A stretch of DNA of 35,402 nucleotides, taken from NCBI GenBank assembly GCA_036382395.1, contig DASVHW010000010.1, forward strand, positions 1-35,402, in the 5' to 3' direction. Below the pieces are notes generated by a model. The model searched no databases, was not told the DNA's origin, and was given only the letters and a program-made list of their open reading frames with translations. Position numbers and translations under genes: made by a program. Shown piece by piece: positions 1 through 7,283 of the stretch. Position 1 is the stretch's first letter, and every line of letters begins with the position of its first letter. This DNA is from Candidatus Binatia bacterium (GTDB lineage Bacteria > Desulfobacterota > Binatia > HRBIN30).

Positions 1-354
1 GCTGCACAGCTTGGGATCCAGGCGAACCACTTTGCGCCGCACGAACGGGCAGACGCATTCGCCGTGGTGTTGCTCGATCCAGTCGATGACGTCGCCCTGT
101 CGCTGGATATCGACCTGGCTCGGCCCGGCGGTGCGCATGGCATGAAGGAACTCATCCAGCTCCATCGGGATGCGCAGATCGCTGAGCTTGAGAAAGGCGC
201 CGACGCAGGTCCGGGCTTGGGCCTGCATGAGTCTCTCGGCAGATGGATCGTCGAGCTTGTAGATGGCTTCGTAGAGGCCACAGGTGAGCGTATCCTGGAA
301 ATCGCGAATGAGATTCTGGATCCAATCCGGTGCCGGCCCTTGTTCGTCAGCCAT
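1..354 (-). CDS. Cys-rich hypothetical protein, 3' part beyond window edge
   Basis: The reading frame starts at an ATG read from 354 down to 352 and stays open for 118 codons to the left edge, so the C-terminus is missing. An AGGAAGAG Shine-Dalgarno lies about 8 nt upstream. The protein begins MADEQGPAPDWIQNLIRDF. It is soluble-looking, with cysteines at T-C-G-L and T-C-V-G, a GECVCPFVRRKVVRLDP segment and a final visible KLCS. The ECVCP...C grouping suggests a metal or Fe-S site, but I do not recognise the family and assign no function. It is the last visible gene on the minus strand downstream of the TorD chaperone and may belong to the same transcript. The frame is well supported by codon use and the RBS. 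Confidence 0.7.
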   Translation of the reverse strand, partial: MADEQGPAPDWIQNLIRDFQDTLTCGLYEAIYKLDDPSAERLMQAQARTCVGAFLKLSDLRIPMELDEFLHAMRTAGPSQVDIQRQGDVIDWIEQHHGECVCPFVRRKVVRLDPKLCS

Positions 355-368
355 GGCCCAATCTCTTC

Positions 369-485
369 CTACCTGCGGCTCTCGGTGAAGATCCCGGAAG
401 TCTCAGGTTTGAAACGTTCGAGCAGGAAGCGCTCCTGGGGTTTCTCCGACGCAGTCTTCGGAATCTCGTCAACAACCTGGAGGCG
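369..485 (-). pseudogene. Remnant of an acyl-CoA ligase C-terminus
   Basis: Right after the TGA of the TorD gene, and in the same frame, 38 sense codons run to a TAG at 371-369. They contain VDEIPKTASEKPQERFLLE. This matches the C-terminal A10 motif of adenylate-forming acyl-CoA ligases of the crotonobetaine/carnitine-CoA ligase type, where the Lys of the PKTxxEK stretch is catalytic. There is no start codon, and the rest of the roughly 500-residue enzyme is absent, so this is most simply a deletion scar. It shows that an acyl-CoA ligase gene once stood here in the same orientation. The family assignment rests on one motif read by eye. Confidence 0.6.
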
Positions 486-1139
486 TCAGCTGCCGGCGGC
501 CGCCGCGGCATACTGCTGGTCGGCATCGAAAAATGCGATGGCAAACCGTACCAGTGCAGGGAAGAACGGAGGGCACTCCTGCTTGGCCAGCCGCGCCTGC
601 ATGCGCGGCAGCCACCTGCACAGGTGGCGCGCCAAAAAATCGCGTTCGGCCCGCAGCAGCGACGACGGGTCGAGACCTTGTTGGCGCAGCTCCGTCTCCC
701 GGAAGGTCAGGTAGTGCAGGAACTCCAGCTCGGTGGTGATGTGGTCCGGCAGCTCGTGCATCTGCGGCGACAGACGGAGATGGAAGTAATTGTAGAACCG
801 CGTCGCATCTTCCATCGTCTTCATCCGGTCGCCGATGTACACGCCGCCGTAGAGCGGACAGGGCGGACCGGCGGCACCGACATCGAACAAACGGATGTAC
901 TCCGACTCGAAGTCGGCGTACGGGATCTCGGCACCGCCCAGGTCGAGCCGGGCCACGTCGCTGAGGTCGTAAGGCAACGCCGCGCAGGTCCCGGCCACGG
1001 TGGCCGCGAAGATGCCGTCGGCGACGGCGGTGAAGAAGTCCTCGTCAGGAAACGCAAACGCCATCACCAACAGCTGATAGAGCCGCGACCGGTTGGCGGT
1101 GATCGGCTCGGACGCTGTGTCGAGACTGAGGAGCTCCAT
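486..1139 (-). CDS. TorD/DmsD-family molybdoenzyme chaperone (delta subunit type)
   Basis: This 217-residue protein belongs to the TorD/NarJ-like chaperones. They bind the apo catalytic subunit of DMSO-reductase-family enzymes and hold it for molybdenum cofactor insertion, and they are not part of the final enzyme. Support comes from the all-helical sequence, the N-terminal NRSRLYQLLVMAFAFPDEDF, the central FESEYIRLFDVG with PPCPLYGGVY, and the late hydrophobic AERDFLARHLCRWLP segment. These resemble the EbdD/DdhD/SerD branch of ethylbenzene, dimethylsulfide and selenate enzymes. Its ATG lies 2 nt after the stop of the beta subunit gene (TAAGGATGG), so the two are translationally linked. Its natural client, the alpha subunit, is not encoded in the window. 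Confidence 0.85.
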   Translation of the reverse strand: MELLSLDTASEPITANRSRLYQLLVMAFAFPDEDFFTAVADGIFAATVAGTCAALPYDLSDVARLDLGGAEIPYADFESEYIRLFDVGAAGPPCPLYGGVYIGDRMKTMEDATRFYNYFHLRLSPQMHELPDHITTELEFLHYLTFRETELRQQGLDPSSLLRAERDFLARHLCRWLPRMQARLAKQECPPFFPALVRFAIAFFDADQQYAAAAAGS

Positions 1140-1141
1140 CC

Positions 1142-2254
1142 TTATGCCTTACGCGGCTCGAGATCAGCGGGGTCCTTGGTGAACGGGCCGAACAGGCTCT
1201 TCCACTCGTAGACGATGAGGATGTCCAGCAACTCCGATTTGCCTCCCGCCTTGGTCTTGGCCATCTCCGCCTTGAGCGTCTCCAGCGACTTCTCCACCTT
1301 GTCGCCGAACAAATACTTCAGGTACTCGGTGGGAATACGGGGTTTCGACTCGTCGATGTTGCCTTCGGCATCGAAGCGCGGCGGCGAGATGGGCGGCACG
1401 TAATACACATTCGGTTGCGTACCCGCCTCGGGATGGAGCGGTAAGGCCACCTCGTATTTCTTCACCAGCTTGTAGATCGGACCGTTCTCATCATCAAGGA
1501 AGCCGACGAAGCGCAAGCGGCCCGGGCACTGGCGGGCGCAGGCCGGGGCCACGCCTTTCTCGACGCGCGGGAAGCAGAAGATACACTTCTGCGAGATCTG
1601 GCGGACGTGGTTGAAATAGATCTTCTTGTACGGGCAGGCCTCCATGCAGAAGCGGTAGCCCTTGCAGCGATCCTCACTGATCAGCACGATCCCGTCTTCT
1701 TTGCGCTTGTAGATGGCGTTGCGCGGGCAGGCTTCCAGGCAGGCAGGGTTGGTGCAGTGATTACAGATGCGCGGCACGTAGAAGTAGAAGCTGTTCGGGT
1801 ACTGGCCGGCGCCCTGGTCCTCGTCCCAGTTCGGCCCCCATTCCGGGTTGCCGGAGGGCTGCAGATGCACGGCGTTGCCCTTACCGCCGAAGAAGACCTC
1901 GTCGTAATTGAAGTCCCACGCTTCCCCGAATTCGGCTTTCGTGGGCAGCTTGCCGGACTGCGGCTCCTCGCCGCGAAAGCCGCCGCCCATCTTCTCCCAA
2001 TCCTTCGGCGTGCCCTTGCCCGGCAGGGTATTGACCGTGGCCCACCACATGTATTCCATGCCCTCCTCGCGGGTCCACAGGGTCTTACAGGCCACCACAC
2101 AGGTCTGGCAGCCAAGGCATTTGTTGAGGTCAAACACCATGGCCACCTGCCGGTCGCTTTTCTTCAGCAGGGCCTTCTGATTCTTCGCCTCAGCGGTCAG
2201 TTCCTTGGCGCGTTGCGCTTTCTGTTCTTCGGTCGGGGTCGGCTGCTCAGCCAT
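1142..2254 (-). CDS. Type II DMSO reductase family, iron-sulfur beta subunit
   Basis: This 370-residue electron-transfer subunit is of the NarH/EbdB/DdhB/SerB/NxrB type. Four cysteine groups are visible: CLGCQTCVVACK near residue 46, CNHCTNPACLEACP near 165, CKGYRFCMEACP near 195, and CIFCFPRVEKGVAPACARQCP near 222. In the third group a Tyr replaces the second Cys (CKGYRFC), as Trp or Tyr does in this family where one cluster is [3Fe-4S]. The subunit would carry electrons between the molybdenum centre and heme b. It has no signal peptide, as usual for the family. A GGGAGGAGA ribosome site precedes the ATG. It lies between the gamma subunit and TorD genes. I cannot choose between nitrate, nitrite, selenate, chlorate or hydrocarbon substrates from beta alone. 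Confidence 0.9.
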   Translation of the reverse strand: MAEQPTPTEEQKAQRAKELTAEAKNQKALLKKSDRQVAMVFDLNKCLGCQTCVVACKTLWTREEGMEYMWWATVNTLPGKGTPKDWEKMGGGFRGEEPQSGKLPTKAEFGEAWDFNYDEVFFGGKGNAVHLQPSGNPEWGPNWDEDQGAGQYPNSFYFYVPRICNHCTNPACLEACPRNAIYKRKEDGIVLISEDRCKGYRFCMEACPYKKIYFNHVRQISQKCIFCFPRVEKGVAPACARQCPGRLRFVGFLDDENGPIYKLVKKYEVALPLHPEAGTQPNVYYVPPISPPRFDAEGNIDESKPRIPTEYLKYLFGDKVEKSLETLKAEMAKTKAGGKSELLDILIVYEWKSLFGPFTKDPADLEPRKA

Positions 2255-2283
2255 CGTCGGTCTCCTCCCACAGCAGGGTTATT

Positions 2284-2940
2284 TCACGCCTCCAGCGTCA
2301 GGTCGCGCCATTCCTTCGAAAACGATTTGACGCCGGCGCGCTCGCCGTTACTGCCCTCCCACACCGCGAAGCCGATTTTCACGGCCCCACCCGGCGCCAG
2401 TTGGACCGTTTCATCCTTCTGATCCGGCACGGCCAGCGGCCGGGCGAAAACGATGGCCCACGCCCCTTGGCCCCAGAGCGACTTCGTCTGGATCGGGCAC
2501 TTCTTGGAGAACAGCGTGGTGCCCAGCCCGCGCGCGACGGTGTTGTGCGGCACGTCCTTCAGGTCGGCGCGCCAGAACCAGGCGTTGACCGGGACGTCCT
2601 TGCTGCCCATCTCGTCGATCGGCGGGTCACCGCCGTTGAGGGGTATCAGGATCCCGCAGCCGTCGGGGAACATGTTGGTATCGGTGATCTCCATGTTCTG
2701 GCTGTCGTCTTGCCATGTGAGGCGGAAGAAGACATCACTGCCGTTGTGCGCCGTTTGCACCATGAGACTCTTCACCTTGCCAATCTGTTTGGCGTCCCGG
2801 CTGGCCTTGATGTACTCGGACGGTTGGTTCGCCAGCGGAGTGGCGTCCATCTTGAGCGACTCCCCCGGGATGTTCGACCACTCCGCCCCAGCGGGATCGA
2901 GCATCTGCTCGCGCGTGGAAGTTATCTTCTTGCACTGCAT
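2284..2940 (-). CDS. Ethylbenzene/dimethylsulfide dehydrogenase-like heme-b gamma subunit
   Basis: This 218-residue protein resembles the gamma subunits EbdC/DdhC/SerC, which bind one heme b and pass electrons between the beta subunit and an outside partner. Typical features are the beta-rich fold with GSDVFFRLTWQDDSQN, the FPDGCGILIPL segment, NAWFWRAD, and the late GQGAWAIVFARPL and VKIGFAVWEGSNGER stretches. It starts directly as MQCKKITSTREQMLDPAGAE, with a strong AAAGGAGGA ribosome site upstream, so the start looks right and no Sec signal peptide is present. Characterised periplasmic members are made with one, so this version may act in the cytoplasm. Its position before beta and TorD differs from the usual alpha-beta-gamma-delta order. 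Confidence 0.8.
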   Translation of the reverse strand: MQCKKITSTREQMLDPAGAEWSNIPGESLKMDATPLANQPSEYIKASRDAKQIGKVKSLMVQTAHNGSDVFFRLTWQDDSQNMEITDTNMFPDGCGILIPLNGGDPPIDEMGSKDVPVNAWFWRADLKDVPHNTVARGLGTTLFSKKCPIQTKSLWGQGAWAIVFARPLAVPDQKDETVQLAPGGAVKIGFAVWEGSNGERAGVKSFSKEWRDLTLEA

Positions 2941-2960
2941 GTGCGATTCCTCCTTTACCT

Positions 2961-3458
2961 CTACCTCTCCGAGTGCTGTGCGCCGGCCGCCGCGGCGGTA
3001 CGCATGCGGGCAAGCAGGCTTGCCAGACCGACCTCAACGAGATGAATTGCCACCAACACTGCAGCCGCATAGGTCAGCCAATCGTGCATCGATCTGGAGC
3101 TTTCCACGATGGAGTCCGAGAGCAGCTGCTTGTCCCAGATCGCAACCCCCGTCAGCGTGAAGATGATCCCGACGATGATGGTAATGCCCATGTGCAGGCC
3201 TTGCCAGAGCGTTCGGGCGGTGCGCTGAGCCGGCGCCACGAACACGTTGCGCGGGCCCCACGCCAAAACGAGCACGACGGGAAGAACAACAAACGCCGCG
3301 CCGCCCCAGCGGTGCGCGTTGCGGATGAGCTGGGAATGCCCGCCCGTAACGGCGGCGCGGAGGCCCGGGACAAAGAGCAGCAGCCCGGTGAGTAGCAGCA
3401 CGCTAAACGTCACGAGATGGGCGGTGTGCAACAGGGGCCGGGCCAACGATGGCAGCAT
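2961..3458 (-). CDS. Small membrane cytochrome b (formate dehydrogenase gamma / b561-like)
   Basis: The ATG at 3458 lies one base after the TGA of the TetR gene (TGACATG), giving 165 residues. I prefer it to the longer frame starting at 3536, whose first 26 residues are Arg-rich and overlap the TetR gene. There are four hydrophobic segments: LVTFSVLLLTGLLLFVPGL, AAFVVLPVVLVLAW, MGITIIVGIIFTLTGVAI and WLTYAAAVLVAIHLVEV. Histidines near their ends (LLHTAH, NAHRWGG, GLHMG, SMHDW, AIHLVE) are candidate axial ligands for two b hemes. The protein probably anchors the gamma/beta module and exchanges electrons with the quinone pool. Membership of the formate-dehydrogenase-gamma-like group is by overall pattern. 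Confidence 0.75.
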   Translation of the reverse strand: MLPSLARPLLHTAHLVTFSVLLLTGLLLFVPGLRAAVTGGHSQLIRNAHRWGGAAFVVLPVVLVLAWGPRNVFVAPAQRTARTLWQGLHMGITIIVGIIFTLTGVAIWDKQLLSDSIVESSRSMHDWLTYAAAVLVAIHLVEVGLASLLARMRTAAAAGAQHSER

Positions 3459-3459
3459 G

Positions 3460-4110
3460 TCACCCTCGGGCCTGCGCTTCCGCCACCGCGAGCTGGTCCG
3501 GCTGGCTCGGCGCCAGGCAGCGCCGCGCCACTTCAACGACGTTCCGCTTCACTTGCTCCACGCTCTCCTTGGTCAGCGGCTGGCCGCACCATGTCGGAGC
3601 CAGAACCGGTGCCGAGGTGAAGAAGAAGGCCACCATGCCGACGACTCCCAGCACTGCCGCCACCGGATCGATCGGTGCAAGGGCCCCGATGCGTTGGCCA
3701 GCGGCCACGAAGTCGACCACCAGGTTCAGCAGCCGCTGCGACTCTGGTTGCTCCTGGTAACCATCTGGCGCATCACCGAGCGACTGTCGCAGAAGGATCT
3801 TCGTCCGCTCCGGATGCGCCGCGACCATGTCCACGTAAGCCTCAATCAGCCACAGGATCTTATCGAGCGGCTTACCTTCCGACTCGAGGACTCGTCTGAT
3901 TGTCTGTTCGGTTTCGCCGAAACCCTCGTGCAGAACGGCACGATACAGGTGCTCTTTGCTGGGAAAGTAGTGGAAGAGCGAGGCCTTCTGGATGCCGACA
4001 CGCTGCGCGATGAGGTGCAGCCGTGTCCCATCGTAGCCCCGTTCACCCAGAAAGGCTTCTGCGACCTCCAAAATACGCTCGCGCGTCCCTCGTTCCACGC
4101 TGGCTGCCAT
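3460..4110 (-). CDS. TetR/AcrR-family transcriptional regulator
   Basis: This 216-residue protein has an N-terminal helix-turn-helix, RERILEVAEAFLGERGYDG followed by LHLIAQRVGIQKASLFHYFPSKEHLY, which is the classic TetR DNA-binding block including the YFPSKE turn. The rest is a helical ligand/dimerisation domain ending in a hydrophobic GVVGMVAFFFTSAPVL stretch. It is the first gene of the minus-strand operon with cytochrome b, gamma, beta and TorD. The 106 bp upstream contain a semi-palindromic site at 4123-4140 that recurs before the Rieske operon and moaA, so it likely represses itself and those units. The inducer is unknown. An aromatic or acyl ligand would suit the neighbourhood, but that is a guess. 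Confidence 0.9.
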   Translation of the reverse strand: MAASVERGTRERILEVAEAFLGERGYDGTRLHLIAQRVGIQKASLFHYFPSKEHLYRAVLHEGFGETEQTIRRVLESEGKPLDKILWLIEAYVDMVAAHPERTKILLRQSLGDAPDGYQEQPESQRLLNLVVDFVAAGQRIGALAPIDPVAAVLGVVGMVAFFFTSAPVLAPTWCGQPLTKESVEQVKRNVVEVARRCLAPSQPDQLAVAEAQARG

Positions 4111-4122
4111 GGGTGCCCGACC

Positions 4123-4140
4123 CTACCAAACGGTTGGATG
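4123..4140 (-). promoter_or_regulatory. Predicted TetR operator, copy 1 (autoregulatory)
   Basis: The plus strand reads CTACCAAACGGTTGGATG, 13 bp upstream of the TetR start codon. It matches sites at 9082-9099 and 14509-14526 in 14 of 18 positions. A TetR operator beside its own gene is the usual arrangement. A weaker partial copy, with the shared core CGGTTGG, lies around 4186-4203 in the same gap, which would suit two dimers or a distal site. Confidence 0.6.
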
Positions 4141-4216
4141 GTCCATAGGAGGGCGGTCACATGCCGGCATGATCAACGTCATGTTTCTCCCGACGGTTGG
4201 TTCGAACACCCTCATT

Positions 4217-6424
4217 TCAGTACTCGATCTTGGTCCAATCAGTCTGTTGCTCTTTTGCCTTCTCGGCTTGTTCCTGGTCCTCCTCCCCTTTCAGGGTGAC
4301 CTCTGGCGGTTCGACCATACCCATCAGATAGGTGGTGATGTCGGCGATGTCGTCCTTCGGCTTCTCGACCTTCGGATCGCCCTCGACCGTGTAGAAGACC
4401 GTGGGCATACGGGTTTGGGCGCCCGCGATTTGCTTGGGGCGCGTCAGGAAGTCCCGGATCCATTCCGGACGCAGGCGCGTCTTCGACAGCGTTAGATTGA
4501 TCGAGAGATCTTCCGGATCAACCCCTTCGGGCAGGCCTTGATCGACGGAGGTGGGATGACACTGCACGCACTTGTAGTGCTTGAACCGGCGCACCCCGCG
4601 CTTGAAGTGGTCCTCGGCGATATTCTCCTTGGCGACATAGGTGTACGGGTTCGTCGTGTCGGTGCGGGCAGCGAACCCCTCCACCAGGTTGCGGACCTGC
4701 ACCTCGGTCAGGTTGAAGAGGGGCATCTTGATCTTCAGCCATGGCCGCACCGGCTTGGGCTCGAGCAGGAACTGGTACATGTACTGCCCCTGCAGCCGTG
4801 CGCCAACGCCGTCGAGGGTCGGCGGCGCCATGTTCTTGCGTTCGAAGAACTGGGCGATGTGGCCGTCGCGTTCATTGAGGCGGTGACAGCCGTTGCAGTT
4901 CAGGCGCGACGTCATCCAGCTCACTTCGCGCAGGGCCTGTTTCGCCGGGGTGGTACGCACCAGGTAGCGGCCGGCCAGGTTGCGCCCGTCCAACGCCAGG
5001 GTGTACGTGATCAGCGCATCGATGTCGTCATCGCTCAGAGTCTGGAAGGGCATTTTCAGTTTGATCTTGTCGGTGTTGTAGGCGCGCGGATCTTTGAGCT
5101 TGCGCCGCAGCCAGTCCCACTTGGTGTGCGGCAGGTCTTTGGTCAGGCCGAAATCCAGCTCGTCGAGCGGCTTGCGCGCGAACTCGCCGAGATTGGGAAC
5201 GGAAGGACGCACCTGTTCGAAGCCCTCCACCGCATGGCAGCCGTAGCACTCGTATTGCTTCACCAACTGCTTGCCATCCTCAACTTTGAATTGGCTGAGA
5301 TCGGGCGCGGCGGCAAGCACCTCGCTGCGTTTGAGCGTCGCCAGGTAGGCCACAATGTGATGGCGCTCTTCATCCGTCAGCGTCGTCTTCGGCATCGCCG
5401 TGTCCGGGTTGTAGGCTTTCGGATCGGCGATCCAACGATCGAGCCATTCCACGGTCACCTTGGAGCCGATGCCGGCGAGGTGCGGCACACGCGGCGACGC
5501 GCTCTGTTCATCCGCCTTGACGGCGTGGCAGCCGCGGCAACCGCGTTCGGTAAACAGGCGCTCGCCTTCTTGCGCGGAAGCGCCATCGAGCCCCACCCGC
5601 GGGTAGTGCTTGGTGTCGGGAAACGACATTAGGAACGCGGTGATCTTGCCGAGCTCGTCGTCGCTGAGCTTGAAGTTCGGCATCAACGTGTCGCGACTGA
5701 GGTGCTGCGGATCCTTGATCCAGTTGTACGTCCAGCTCTTCGCCTCCGTGAGCTTGGCGTTGAGAGAGCTCAGCGGCGGGGAGAACTTGGGCAGGTAGGT
5801 CAGCCCTTTGACATCGTGGCAGCCATAACAGCCTTTGCCCATGAAGATGTCGGCGCCGAGGCTGACCCGCTCGGCCCCTTTCACGCCGTGGGTGACCTCA
5901 TGGCAGCGCATGCAGCTGGCTTGGACATACGGCTTGGGCAGCATCGGCACGCCCCAGTTGGCCTCCAATCCATGGGCGTCCTCAACCGTCGTGGCGACCC
6001 CCTGGCCGTCGTGACACGGGGTGCAGCCGAAGTTGTTGGGGTCATGATGCTTGAGCAGGTCACCCGAATGCGTACGGAAGGGCTGCGGGGCGTCCTGGAA
6101 CAAGGCATTGTCGATGCCGCGATGACAGGTGGCGCAGCGATCGGCCACCTTGATGTCTTCGAGATAGATCTGTCCGATCTCCGGACGAGCGCGGGTGGCC
6201 TCGTCGAGTACGCGCTGCCAGCGCGCTTGCTCGTTGGCGTCCTTACGGGCCTCGGCCTCCTGCAGCTTGGCCCGCGCCCGGGTGACATACAGTTGATTGA
6301 ACTCTTCCTGGTAGCGCATCCACGGCCGCGTTTCTTCGCTGTGAATGGCGACGACGCAGAGCAGCAGGAAGGCTGGACTCAGGATCGCCAGTGCCAGGCG
6401 CATGCCAGGCGTGCCACGCATCAT
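4217..6424 (-). CDS. Octaheme membrane-anchored cytochrome c
   Basis: This is a 735-residue protein with eight CxxCH heme sites, in order CATCH, CTPCH, CMRCH, CYGCH, CRGCH, CYGCH, CNGCH and CVQCH. An N-terminal hydrophobic stretch, LALAILSPAFLLLCVVAI, serves as signal or anchor and is followed by a charged coiled-coil (QLYVTRARAKLQEAEARKD) before the first heme. Several heme units resemble mono-heme cytochrome c modules with a distal Met (MPNFKLSDDE, MPKTTLTDEE, MPFQTLSDDD). The C-terminus is acidic and Gln/Glu-rich. I chose the ATG at 6424, about 9 nt after GGGGAG, rather than the GTG at 6430. It is the last gene of the Rieske/cytochrome b operon and should take electrons from the Rieske protein in the periplasm, replacing cytochrome c1. 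Confidence 0.9.
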   Translation of the reverse strand: MMRGTPGMRLALAILSPAFLLLCVVAIHSEETRPWMRYQEEFNQLYVTRARAKLQEAEARKDANEQARWQRVLDEATRARPEIGQIYLEDIKVADRCATCHRGIDNALFQDAPQPFRTHSGDLLKHHDPNNFGCTPCHDGQGVATTVEDAHGLEANWGVPMLPKPYVQASCMRCHEVTHGVKGAERVSLGADIFMGKGCYGCHDVKGLTYLPKFSPPLSSLNAKLTEAKSWTYNWIKDPQHLSRDTLMPNFKLSDDELGKITAFLMSFPDTKHYPRVGLDGASAQEGERLFTERGCRGCHAVKADEQSASPRVPHLAGIGSKVTVEWLDRWIADPKAYNPDTAMPKTTLTDEERHHIVAYLATLKRSEVLAAAPDLSQFKVEDGKQLVKQYECYGCHAVEGFEQVRPSVPNLGEFARKPLDELDFGLTKDLPHTKWDWLRRKLKDPRAYNTDKIKLKMPFQTLSDDDIDALITYTLALDGRNLAGRYLVRTTPAKQALREVSWMTSRLNCNGCHRLNERDGHIAQFFERKNMAPPTLDGVGARLQGQYMYQFLLEPKPVRPWLKIKMPLFNLTEVQVRNLVEGFAARTDTTNPYTYVAKENIAEDHFKRGVRRFKHYKCVQCHPTSVDQGLPEGVDPEDLSINLTLSKTRLRPEWIRDFLTRPKQIAGAQTRMPTVFYTVEGDPKVEKPKDDIADITTYLMGMVEPPEVTLKGEEDQEQAEKAKEQQTDWTKIEY

Positions 6425-6494
6425 TTGCACTCTCTCCCCTCAGCCGCTCCCATGCGGGACGACGGCAATACCTTCGGCCACCATGCCAAGGTGG

Positions 6495-7265
6495 TCATAT
6501 GTTGAACCAGGGCGTGATCAGGACGTACCTCACACGCAACGCCAGTCGCAGGAAAATCTTCACCGGCACGCCGTACATGATCAGCGCGAGTAGCATGGCC
6601 GTCATGTACCGCGTTCGGCCCAGACCGCTGTACAGCCACGGCCAGCGGCGGGTGGGAACCCAAAGGCCCAGCCCGAAATACGCCAGGAGCAGAGGCAGGC
6701 CGACCCACCAGGGGAAACTCCACAGGTGCTCCTCGGCACTTTGCGGCAGAGCCCAGTCTTGCCAGGGCCAATAGAACTGCCAGTTCGGACCGCGCAGGAA
6801 CTGACCGATGGCAATCAGCACCCACCAGAGGCCGAACCCGAAGAGGAAATGACTGATCGCGAGCCGGCGAACGCTGAAGGTGTACAGGCCGGTGCCGTTA
6901 CGGCTGGTGTCGATATACGGGATCGCCATCAGCCCGACGATGATGAGCGTCGGCATCGCCACACCGGCAACCCAGGGATCGAAGTAGACCAGCAACTCCT
7001 GCAGGCCGACGAAATACCAGGGCGCCTTGGCGGGGTTCTCCGTCTTGCCCGGATTCGCCTCCGGGAGCAACGGCGCGTTGATCGCCAGGGACCAGATCAT
7101 CAGCCCCACCGAGATCAACACTGCGGAAAGGAATTCTTTGAACACCAGGTAGGGAAACACCGCGACCTGGTCGCCCTTCATCCCAGGCAGCGATTCGGGA
7201 CCAGCGTCGATTCGGGGGGTGGTTTCCGCTCCTTGTTTCATATTCAGGTTCAGACCCTCGGCCAT
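6495..7265 (-). CDS. Cytochrome b C-terminal subunit (b6f subunit IV-like)
   Basis: This is a 256-residue membrane protein matching the C-terminal half of cytochrome b. The ef-loop motif that is PEWY in most bc complexes appears here as APWY in KAPWYFVGLQELLVYFDPW. The variant drops the Glu that takes part in quinol oxidation in canonical enzymes. Hydrophobic segments follow: MPTLIIVGLMAIPYI, FLFGFGLWWVLIAIGQFL, LPLLLAYFGLGLW and AMLLALIMYGVPVKIFL. The N-terminus is long and polar, then AVLISVGLMIWSLAI forms the first helix. A GGAAGG ribosome site lies about 10 nt before the ATG. It is split from the b6-type gene by 18 nt. The two proteins together form the quinone-binding core of the complex. 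Confidence 0.88.
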   Translation of the reverse strand: MAEGLNLNMKQGAETTPRIDAGPESLPGMKGDQVAVFPYLVFKEFLSAVLISVGLMIWSLAINAPLLPEANPGKTENPAKAPWYFVGLQELLVYFDPWVAGVAMPTLIIVGLMAIPYIDTSRNGTGLYTFSVRRLAISHFLFGFGLWWVLIAIGQFLRGPNWQFYWPWQDWALPQSAEEHLWSFPWWVGLPLLLAYFGLGLWVPTRRWPWLYSGLGRTRYMTAMLLALIMYGVPVKIFLRLALRVRYVLITPWFNI

Positions 7266-7283
7266 GGACTGCGGACCTTCCGG

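Noticed and set aside
486-488. TorD stop TGA as a selenocysteine or read-through codon joining the ligase-like segment
   Set aside because: TorD is complete without it, no SECIS-like hairpin was seen just after the TGA, and the following segment belongs to another family.
4186-4203. Fourth TetR operator copy near the octaheme gene end
   Set aside because: Only the CGGTTGG core and a few flanking bases agree; too weak to list as a separate site.
3247-4299. 350-codon plus-strand frame across the TetR and cytochrome b genes
   Set aside because: It runs through two recognisable genes and the intergenic region in antisense and has no domain signal.
4538-5632. 364-codon plus-strand frame opposite the octaheme cytochrome gene
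   Set aside because: The minus strand carries eight CxxCH motifs in order, so the plus frame is a shadow.
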